From: Pedobacter sp. PAMC26386 | GTDB taxonomy: Bacteria > Bacteroidota > Bacteroidia > Sphingobacteriales > Sphingobacteriaceae | NCBI GenBank assembly: GCA_014302835.1 | Contig: CP060294.1 | Location: 248,001-312,000, forward strand | Reading direction: 5' to 3' | DNA length: 64,000 nucleotides | In this document: one piece after another, positions 10,301-17,011 of the stretch | Numbering within the stretch: the stretch's first letter is position 1 | Layout: the number at the start of each line of letters is the position of its first letter | Translations under genes and position numbers: made by a program | Notes under the pieces: generated by a model | The model's input: only the letters and a program-made list of their open reading frames with translations | Told to the model about the DNA's origin: nothing | The model's database searches: none

Positions 10301-13300
10301 CAGGTTGTGTATATTTTGTATTATTCAGCAGAATACCTGCCTGCAGGTCATCAGTCTCAGCGTACATAATTGCCCTGATATCTTTATCCAGATAAGCCAT
10401 TAGAATTGTTGCACAGTCATCAACAGCAGTTTGATAGACCGGCTCATTCTCATATAATTCAGCACCCATTTTAAGATATTGGGCTCCCTGACCGGGAAAT
10501 AGAAATACCGTTTCACCCGGTAGTCTCTGAAGTTTATTGGTGGACATTGCTGTCTCAGTAAGAGCATCCAGAAGTTCCTGTTTTGTGCCTGCTACAATGA
10601 AACTGCGGTGTAAGAAATCAGCTCTTGTCGTTTGGAGCGTATAAGCAACATCGGTCAGGTTAAGCTCAGGCTGATTGATCAATTGTGTTTTTAAGGCTAA
10701 CCCATAAGCTTGTGAACTCTCCTCAGATTTAGCAGACCAGGTAAACAGATTTTTTAATCTGCCATTGTTCCGGTTACTTTCTTCTAAATGATCATGCTCT
10801 TCTACAATCACATGAACATTTGTACCGCCTACGCCAAAAGAACTAACACCTGCTCTTCTGATCGTGTTAGTCTCCCATGTTTTTAACCGGTCATTCACGT
10901 AAAATGGTGACTGATCAAAAGATATATTCGGATTGGGCTTTTCGAAATTTATAGAAGGTGGGATTTCCTTATGATATAAAGCAAGAGTAGTTTTAATCAG
11001 ACCAGCCACACCAGCAGCAGCAGTCATATGTCCCATATTGCTTTTGATAGAACCAATGGCGCAAAACTGTTGAGTTGTCTGTTCGCCAAATGCCTGTTTT
11101 AACCCTTCGATTTCAATAGGATCACCTAAAGGCGTTGCTGTTCCGTGTGTCTCCACATAAGAAATCGTAGCTGGATCAATAACTGCATCTTCAATAGCCA
11201 TTGCAATTGCAGCAGCCTGGCCATCTGTACTTGGTGCTGTGAAACTTCCTTTAGCACCACCATCATTGTTTACCCCAACACCTTTAATCAGTCCGTAAAT
11301 TGTATCTCCATCCCGCAAAGCAGCAGATAAAGTTTTTAAAAGTACAACTCCGGCTCCATCACTAAATACAGTTCCTGTTGCATTTTTATCAAAAGAACGG
11401 CAATGTCCATCTTTACTTAACATCGCACCTTCCTGGTAAATATGTCCACTATGAATAGGAGAAGTGATGCTTGCACCACCGGCAATAGCTACATCACATT
11501 GATTTTTGCGTAGACTTTCAACAGCTTGCGAAACAGCAAGCAGGGAAGTTGAACATGCTGAAAATACACTCACTGCCGGCCCTTTTAAATCCAGCTCATA
11601 AGCAGTTCTTGATGAAATATAATCCTTCTCATTGACTGTCATTACCTGGAAACTTCCAACATGATCAATCAAATCTGTATTCCCTGCTACATTATGAGGA
11701 TAATAACTGTTATTTCCAGAACCGGCAAATACACCAATAACCCCGTCATAAACCGCGGGTAAGTGTCCGGATTTCTCCAGCACATCCCTGCTGATTTCCA
11801 GAAACACACGTTGCTGCGGGTCCATGAGTTGTGCAAGTTTAGGATTGATTCCGAAAAATGCAGCGTCAAATAAATCGGCATCTTTAAGGATACCTCTGGC
11901 TTTTACATATTGAGGGTCATTTTTTACCTCATCAGCTATAGAATAATCCAGTTCCTGATCTTTAAAAAATGTAGTAGTTTCCTTACCGTTACGTAATACT
12001 TCCCATAATTCAGTAATTGTATCTGCACCTGGGAATTTGCCAGCCATGCCAATAATCGCTATAGGCTGTCCCGGGTCTGAAACAGGTGCACTGCTGCGTT
12101 GTTTTTTAGGCACAGCCGATGCAGCATTCATATAATTAACCAGTTGACTGATTTGTGGAAATTGATAAAGTTTGGTAATCGGCAGTTCTATATGATTTTC
12201 GTGTCTTAATAAGGAAACTGTTTTTAAAGCCAGCAGAGAGTTCCCCCCCAGTTCAAAGAAGTTATCATTGATGCCAACCCTGTCTAGTTCCAGCACCCTT
12301 GCCCAGATTGCTGCTATGTTCTTCTCCAGACCAGTCTTTGCCGGGTTATAAAGTACAGCTAACTCAGGTCTTTTACGTTCAGGTACCGGTAATACTTTTT
12401 TATCCACCTTACCGCTGGTCGTTTTAGGGAAATCTTCCATCCAGATAAAAGAGGAGGGGATCATATAATCCGGTAAATTATCTTCGAGCTGTTTTCTGAT
12501 CATAGCCGTATTGGTACTCTTATGATCCGCAACAAGATAAGCAAGTAGTCTGTTCTGACCATTTAAATCAGGTTTAGCAATCACTACCGCCTGTTTTATT
12601 CCGTCAATATGATTCAGCTGCACTTCAACCTCACCGAGCTCAATTCTATATCCCCTGATTTTAACCTGATCATCTTTTCTTCCCAGAAATTCCAGGGTGC
12701 CATCTTTTTCATAACGGGCAAGATCACCAGTCAGATAAACCCTGGTTTGAATACCGTTGACACTGATCTGAATAAATTTTTCTGCCGTTAACTCAGGTCT
12801 GTTCAGATAACCTGCAGCAAGGCTGATTCCTGAAATTCCTAATTCTCCGGTCTCTCCATAGGTTAACAGGTTTTTATCCTGATCTAAAATATAAATTGTC
12901 GTATTCGAAATTGCTGTACCAATATTTGGTAATAATGGCCAGCTTGCAGGTTCGCCCTTTAATTTAAGTTCAGTTACCACATGACATTCGGTAGGGCCAT
13001 ACTGGTTAAAAAGAACACAATTGTGAAGTCCTTCAAAAAACTCCCTGAGTTGCGGGGTTATTTTTAACTGTTCACCAGCGGTCATCACCTCTTTTAAACT
13101 TTGTGGGAATTGCTTGCTGCCGGTTGCTGCCTCAGCGAGGAACTGGAGTGCTACAAAAGGAAGGAAAATACGGTCTATCTGAACTTCATTGATGAAGTTT
13201 AGCAAGTTTACCGGATCCAATCTTAAATCATCATCGATCAGTACTAAAGTTGCACCAGTAGTCAGCGTACAGCAGATCTCCTGAAAAGAAACATCAAAAG

Positions 13301-13916
13301 TTATGGGTGCAAATTGTAAAGTTTTGCTCCCGGGACCCGTAGAAGAGTTTTTCTGTTGCCATAAAATAAGGTTGCACAATGCAGCCTGCGTCATATATAC
13401 ACCTTTTGGCATACCAGTAGAACCTGAGGTATACAGCACGTAAGCATTGGGGTTTTGTGCAGTGGCCCTAATATCAACAGCAGGGATTTCAGTTAAAGAG
13501 CTGGAATTATCCGATACCAGATTTAATCCCATAGTATAGAAAAAATCATTCTCCATATCAGGACAAATACAGGTTTTGATACCTGAGTCTGTGATGATTT
13601 GCTGTAGCCTGTGTTTCGGATAAGCAGGATCTAATGGAAGGTAAGCTTTTCCCGATTTGAGTATAGCCAGCATGGCAATAACCAAATTCGCGGACCTGGT
13701 TGTGCTTAAACCAATGAGCTCTTCATTTATAGTTAACTCAGTGAGTTTTTGACATAAGCCGGTAACCCTTTGAAGGAGTACCTCATAAGTGATCTGCTCA
13801 TTTCCTGAAATAAGGGCAATAAGTTTTGGGAAACTTTTCGCCGTACTTTCAAAAAGTGTGTAGACCAGGGGAGTTGTTACCGGGTCAATAAAATCCTGTT
13901 TAGTAATATTATGCAT
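7365..13916 (-). CDS. Hybrid NRPS/PKS: A-T-KS-AT-T-aminotransferase
   Basis: This 2183-residue loading and extension synthetase has adenylation (about 15-510, LYTSGSTGMPKG, NQYGPTE), thiolation (LGGNSL, Ser560), ketosynthase (617-1045; Cys788, His924, His963), acyltransferase (1130-1430; GHSIGEY Ser1232 and HAFH at 1328-1331, the malonyl-type signature), ACP (GLDSL, Ser1547) and a class III PLP aminotransferase (about 1710-2130; NTGSEAV, catalytic Lys1960 in GKVIGGG). There is no ketoreductase. The inferred chemistry is: activate an amino acid, extend once with malonate, then convert the beta-keto thioester to a beta-amine. The C-terminal tail GARLGRD...PAWFV resembles linkers that precede C domains in MycA-type hybrids. 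Its start overlaps the FkbM gene by 8 nt. The A-domain code reads D-V-Q-F-M-A-Q-V-V-K. Confidence 0.94.
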   Translation of the reverse strand: MHNITKQDFIDPVTTPLVYTLFESTAKSFPKLIALISGNEQITYEVLLQRVTGLCQKLTELTINEELIGLSTTRSANLVIAMLAILKSGKAYLPLDPAYPKHRLQQIITDSGIKTCICPDMENDFFYTMGLNLVSDNSSSLTEIPAVDIRATAQNPNAYVLYTSGSTGMPKGVYMTQAALCNLILWQQKNSSTGPGSKTLQFAPITFDVSFQEICCTLTTGATLVLIDDDLRLDPVNLLNFINEVQIDRIFLPFVALQFLAEAATGSKQFPQSLKEVMTAGEQLKITPQLREFFEGLHNCVLFNQYGPTECHVVTELKLKGEPASWPLLPNIGTAISNTTIYILDQDKNLLTYGETGELGISGISLAAGYLNRPELTAEKFIQISVNGIQTRVYLTGDLARYEKDGTLEFLGRKDDQVKIRGYRIELGEVEVQLNHIDGIKQAVVIAKPDLNGQNRLLAYLVADHKSTNTAMIRKQLEDNLPDYMIPSSFIWMEDFPKTTSGKVDKKVLPVPERKRPELAVLYNPAKTGLEKNIAAIWARVLELDRVGINDNFFELGGNSLLALKTVSLLRHENHIELPITKLYQFPQISQLVNYMNAASAVPKKQRSSAPVSDPGQPIAIIGMAGKFPGADTITELWEVLRNGKETTTFFKDQELDYSIADEVKNDPQYVKARGILKDADLFDAAFFGINPKLAQLMDPQQRVFLEISRDVLEKSGHLPAVYDGVIGVFAGSGNNSYYPHNVAGNTDLIDHVGSFQVMTVNEKDYISSRTAYELDLKGPAVSVFSACSTSLLAVSQAVESLRKNQCDVAIAGGASITSPIHSGHIYQEGAMLSKDGHCRSFDKNATGTVFSDGAGVVLLKTLSAALRDGDTIYGLIKGVGVNNDGGAKGSFTAPSTDGQAAAIAMAIEDAVIDPATISYVETHGTATPLGDPIEIEGLKQAFGEQTTQQFCAIGSIKSNMGHMTAAAGVAGLIKTTLALYHKEIPPSINFEKPNPNISFDQSPFYVNDRLKTWETNTIRRAGVSSFGVGGTNVHVIVEEHDHLEESNRNNGRLKNLFTWSAKSEESSQAYGLALKTQLINQPELNLTDVAYTLQTTRADFLHRSFIVAGTKQELLDALTETAMSTNKLQRLPGETVFLFPGQGAQYLKMGAELYENEPVYQTAVDDCATILMAYLDKDIRAIMYAETDDLQAGILLNNTKYTQPALFITSYALAQLWMSWGIQPSILCGHSIGEYVAAHLAGVFTLEEGLKLIATRGALVSELPAGSMLSVRTSVLEIEKFLPETLSVAAINSPKLCVVAGKDEDINTFQLQLDERLILHKKLLTSHAFHSAMMDPILKDFSEIVNQVKLNRPQKPIISTVTGQFLTDAQAQSPAYWTEHLRKTVRFSPAMDTILSMDNPVLIEVGPGNTCTTLAWQHEAKTTFTAIASLDKKEITGSYDVLFTALGKAWLAGLNPDWKSFYSNQQRHRIDLPTYSYHKKRFWVEPRNSKTQQKLTPIDQQHTNTLITMRKDTLIEKIKQLLENASGIEMDGVTANSSFIEIGLDSLLLTQVAITLKKEFLLPISFRQLNEEYSTIDALAIYIDKNLPKETVTAPVVTAATESAVFAPADTALGLIAQQLQLLTKQVELMSGSAPSAFRNAGLSAPITVKADAELSAEELSEIKKPFGATARIEKQATELQPEQQEFLKQLTQRYNQKTAASKAYTQKHRSYMADPRVVSGFKPYTKEIVYSIVANKSIGSHLWDIDGNEYIDALNGFGSNLLGYQHPVLKNAILEQVEKGYEIGPQHELAGEVSKLICEFTGFDRAALCNTGSEAVLGAMRIARTVTGRALIVAFSGSYHGINDEVIIRGTKKLKSFPAAPGIMPEAVQNMLILDYGTEEALNIIRERANEIAAVLVEPVQSRRPEFQPIEFLKQVREITLKSETVLIFDEVITGFRAHQGGAQAMFGIKADLGTYGKVIGGGLPIGAIAGKKQYMDALDGGFWQYGDASFPEVGVTYFAGTFVRHPLALAAGKASLEYMKAKGPEFQTNLNKNTTWLAELLNKTIEELRLPLFVAHFGSLWKIKFTTEYPYSELLFTLMRYKGIHIWDGFPCFLTEAHTLDEIKQIAVCFKECVTELMKVGLIPLNDSPALTDAERSTGTAVPQPPVPGARLGRDQSGNPAWFVTDPENPEKYLQVESNS

Positions 13917-14652
13917 TAACTTCTAATTTTTTTAACTGATCGTAAATGTCCGTCCTAATAAACAAATGTTTCATAGCAAGAGTGGAATGTGCCAGTACAT
14001 AGCCGGCTTTCCTTAATTTAGCGCAGCTTTTTTTTATTCTGAAAAGGAAGCTTTTATACTTCGTGTTATAAAATTCGTCAAATTTCACTAAGATAGCCTT
14101 AACATTTAATTTGTCCTCGATAATAGTGTCAATTACTTTATATTCAGTGCCTTCAATATCTATTTTGAGTAGGTAAATATGTGCATGATCCAGCTGCTTC
14201 ATCAGCTCATTTAACGGGTTTACAGGTGTATCAATAAACTTCTTTGGTGCAGTGAACAAGAAGGCAGAGTGGGAACAATAATTTTCCTTTTCAGGATCAT
14301 AAAATCTCGGAATCTTTTTTTGATCCCAAAGCCCAACTGCAATAAATTTTATTTCAGAGAATTGTTTACTGCTGATATTATATTCATAAGGAGCAAGGGG
14401 TTTGTCCAGTGTTAAAGGAACCCCATAATTCACATCATCTTTTACTTGGTGAAAGTCATTGATTCCAGATGACGAAGGATCAAAAATATCTTCTCCCGCA
14501 CTCACACCATAATAAATCGAATCTGATTCTGAAAAATTATCAGTAACCAGATATCCATGTCTGAGGGAGCCGAAATAACTTAGATTTTTCAACGGTTTTA
14601 CGTGGGATTGATGATGAATGCCAAGCATTCTTTTAATAAACTGAGTTGCCAT
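13909..14652 (-). CDS. FkbM-family methyltransferase
   Basis: This 247-residue protein resembles SAM-dependent FkbM-type methyltransferases. The diagnostic segment LLKIDIEGTEYKVI lies at about 161-174, and a glycine-containing YYGVSAGEDIFD segment (47-58) fits the nucleotide-binding end. Family members usually methylate hydroxyl groups of natural products or glycans. It is the first gene of the minus-strand biosynthetic operon and overlaps the NRPS/PKS start by 8 nt, so the two are probably translationally coupled. It may tailor the peptide-polyketide product, although with no ketoreductase there is no obvious hydroxyl. N-methylation or action on a glycan are alternatives. Function is inferred from motif and position. 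Confidence 0.75.
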   Translation of the reverse strand: MATQFIKRMLGIHHQSHVKPLKNLSYFGSLRHGYLVTDNFSESDSIYYGVSAGEDIFDPSSSGINDFHQVKDDVNYGVPLTLDKPLAPYEYNISSKQFSEIKFIAVGLWDQKKIPRFYDPEKENYCSHSAFLFTAPKKFIDTPVNPLNELMKQLDHAHIYLLKIDIEGTEYKVIDTIIEDKLNVKAILVKFDEFYNTKYKSFLFRIKKSCAKLRKAGYVLAHSTLAMKHLFIRTDIYDQLKKLEVNA

Positions 14653-15122
14653 TCTGGGAGTGATACTTGAGTTTGCGTTAAATTTTACCTTCTGATTAGT
14701 ATTATTTTAATTTAAGAAAATCAAATGATATTCTATTAAATGCTGACTTAATCTCAGGGTGGTTTTTTGTAGGATATTTACATGATTTTACGGATTATAG
14801 TATTGGTGACCTGTTCTTGTTTCTACTTAAATTTAAGAATTCGTTTATTTCTGCTATTCTAAAGAATAATTAACAAAGATCGTTCCTCTTATTTCTATAA
14901 GAAATAGTAGTTAATGATAACCCTTGGTTTGCCTCAGTTTAAAAGATGTTGTCATTATTTTGTTACCGTATTCTATCATTCCTCGATAAAGGAGGTGGAA
15001 CCTTTTTTATTTAAAAGGGTATTATTTTCCCCAGTTAAATTCAATACTTTTGGAATGTAAACGAATTTGGGTCTGTTTTAAACAGGTTCTTAATAAGATC
15101 TCAAAGTGTTAAATCTGTTGTT
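14653..15122. promoter_or_regulatory. Divergent intergenic control region with candidate operator
   Basis: These 470 bp separate the biosynthetic operon (leftward) from the tetR gene (rightward) and contain no convincing ORF. A 17-bp palindrome TATTTCTATAAGAAATA lies at 14890-14906, and a smaller ATTCTAAAGAAT palindrome lies just before it. The TATTTCT arm is a plausible repressor half-site. A TACTTTTG box at 15045-15052 matches the Bacteroidota -7 consensus TAnnTTTG for rightward transcription, but its -33 TTTG is not convincing. I found no clear leftward promoter by eye. An operator role for the TetR protein is inference. Confidence 0.35.
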
Positions 15123-15710
15123 ATGGATAAAGATGAAATTGTAATTAGTGAGATCTTAATTGCCGCCAAATCTTTGTTTGGGAAATTTGGATTGAAAAAG
15201 ACAACAATTGAAGACATCTCCGCTGCTGCCGGAAAAGGAAAAAGTACCCTTTATTATTATTTCCCGGGTAAAAATGAAATCTTTGCTGCTGTTGTCAAAG
15301 ACGAGATGAAAACTATCATTAAGAATTTGCGGAAGACGGTCAACGGACTACTGTCTGCTGAAGATAAGCTGAAGGCCTTTTTAAATTTTCAGAGCACTGC
15401 AATTCAGGAGTTCAGAAATCTTTATAAAGTTATTTTTGAAGACATGATTGAACTCAGGAAAATGCTGCTGCCTCTGAGACTAAAATATGAACAGACACAG
15501 CTGGGTATGATTAGCGAAATTATCCTTGGTGGAACACAAAGTGGTGAATTCAGGGATCTTTCAGCAGAAAGTATTCATAAAATGTCTTTTGTGCTGATCG
15601 TTGCTTTCAGAGGGCTACATTTTCCGTTATCTATTAACCCGTCTGAAGTACAATCCCATGAATATTTTGATGAGCTCGTAGATATGCTCGTTGAAGGCAT
15701 TGGGAATTAA
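15123..15710 (+). CDS. TetR/AcrR-family transcriptional regulator
   Basis: This 195-residue one-domain repressor has an N-terminal DNA-binding helix-turn-helix and a ligand-sensing helical C-terminal half. The TetR signature is clear at about 10-58: AAKSLFGKFGLKKTTIEDIS, then AGKGKSTLYYYFPGKNEIF. It is divergent from the NRPS/PKS operon across 470 bp and is followed after 22 nt by the HD/PycTM gene. It could control either the biosynthetic operon or its own downstream genes. TetR genes divergent from secondary-metabolite operons often repress them, but the target here is not shown by the sequence. Confidence 0.9.
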   Translation: MDKDEIVISEILIAAKSLFGKFGLKKTTIEDISAAAGKGKSTLYYYFPGKNEIFAAVVKDEMKTIIKNLRKTVNGLLSAEDKLKAFLNFQSTAIQEFRNLYKVIFEDMIELRKMLLPLRLKYEQTQLGMISEIILGGTQSGEFRDLSAESIHKMSFVLIVAFRGLHFPLSINPSEVQSHEYFDELVDMLVEGIGN

Positions 15711-15732
15711 TAATTTAAACCTCCATATTTAT

Positions 15733-17004
15733 ATGATGAATTACCTGGATATATTAGATCAGGTCAGAGCACATGTCTCGAGCTTGTTTCACAAAAGAAA
15801 GGATGAGAGATTAATCTATCATAATCAGCTCCATACTGAGCAGGTGGTTAAAGCCACGGTGAAAATAGCCAATCATTATCAATTGTCTGACCATGATTTT
15901 TTTATTGTTAACGTTGCTGCCTGGTTTCATGATATTGGTTATTTGACCAGCTGCGAAAAGCATGAAGTACGCGGAGCTGCATTAGCAAAAGAATTCCTGG
16001 AATCAAAAGGAGTAGAACCGGAAGTTACCAGTTTGGTGATGAATTGTATTCTGGCTACCCAAATGCCACAGCATCCGGTAGGTTTATTAGAAGAAATTGT
16101 TTGTGATGCGGATCTTTTTCATTTAGGAAGTGATGACTTTAAAGAGCGTAATAAACTGATTCGTAAAGAAGCAAGCGCTTTTGCCGGAAGAGAAATTGAT
16201 AAACACGAATGGCGTTTAAAAACAATTATACTTTTTGAATCACATCATTACCACACTGATTATTGTCAGGATTTGCTGTCTGCGAAAAAAGAGATGAACC
16301 TGAACGAATTGAAAGAGAAGTTGGTTAAAGATAATCCGGAAAAAGAAAAGGAGGAGCGGGCTGATCATTCTAACCAGGTAAATACAGTGCAAAAAGGAGA
16401 ACAAAACACCGAAGTCGCAGCGAATCAGAAATCTTCAGGCAAGGACAAAAAAGAAGATAAGAAAAGGAATGACCGGCCGGATAAAGGGATAGAAACCATG
16501 TTCAGGATTTCTTCCGGGAATCATCAGCGGTTAAGTGATATGGCAGATAATAAAGCCCATATCATGATTTCCACTAATTCTATCATTTTATCTGTCATCT
16601 TGAGTATCCTCTTGCGCAAGCTGGAAGATAATCCTCATCTGATTATTCCTACATTAATATTGCTAATCATTTGTGTGGTTACTATGGTGTTTTCTATCCT
16701 TGCGACCAGGCCAACAGTACCTCCCGGAACCTTTACTCCCGAGGATATTCATGAAAAAAAGGTCAACTTATTATTCTTTGGTAATTTCTACCGGATGGCT
16801 TTGCCTGATTATGTAGAGGGGATGCAGAAAATGATGGAAGACCGCGATTTTCTATACGGAAGTCTGATCCGGGACTTATACTCTCAGGGTGTAGTTTTAG
16901 GACGTAAATACCGCTTGTTGAGAATTGCCTATAATGTGTTCATGTTTGGTATTATTGCTTCCGTTCTGGCATTTCTTGTTGCCAGTGCGTTAGTCACGCT
17001 ATAA
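15733..17004 (+). CDS. HD-domain phosphohydrolase fused to Pycsar-effector-like transmembrane domain
   Basis: The protein has 423 residues from the ATG at 15733; an earlier ATG at 15691 would overlap tetR by 20 nt, and a second ATG follows immediately at 15736. The N-terminal HD domain (about 15-175) has YHNQLH (His34), WFHDIGY (His66-Asp67) and CDADLFH (Asp125). A charged Lys/Glu/Asp/Gln-rich linker (about 195-255) follows. The C-terminal part (MADNKAHIMISTNSIILSVI and helices near 304-324 and 397-420) matches my recollection of PycTM/DUF5706, the membrane effector of Pycsar anti-phage systems. No pyrimidine cyclase gene is in the window. It sits 7 nt before ppk1. A nucleotide-hydrolysing membrane switch is a reasonable inference; its substrate is unknown. 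Confidence 0.82.
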   Translation: MMNYLDILDQVRAHVSSLFHKRKDERLIYHNQLHTEQVVKATVKIANHYQLSDHDFFIVNVAAWFHDIGYLTSCEKHEVRGAALAKEFLESKGVEPEVTSLVMNCILATQMPQHPVGLLEEIVCDADLFHLGSDDFKERNKLIRKEASAFAGREIDKHEWRLKTIILFESHHYHTDYCQDLLSAKKEMNLNELKEKLVKDNPEKEKEERADHSNQVNTVQKGEQNTEVAANQKSSGKDKKEDKKRNDRPDKGIETMFRISSGNHQRLSDMADNKAHIMISTNSIILSVILSILLRKLEDNPHLIIPTLILLIICVVTMVFSILATRPTVPPGTFTPEDIHEKKVNLLFFGNFYRMALPDYVEGMQKMMEDRDFLYGSLIRDLYSQGVVLGRKYRLLRIAYNVFMFGIIASVLAFLVASALVTL

Positions 17005-17011
17005 ATATACC

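Noticed and set aside
2523..14652. Signs of recent horizontal transfer of the biosynthetic locus (integrase, IS, tRNA junction)
   Set aside because: I saw no mobility gene or tRNA next to the locus, and base composition looked like the neighbours. The only tRNA in the window is 30 kb away.
15733..17004. A complete Pycsar anti-phage system
   Set aside because: Only the effector-like membrane domain is present. There is no pyrimidine cyclase gene in the window, and the neighbours are ppk1 and envelope genes.
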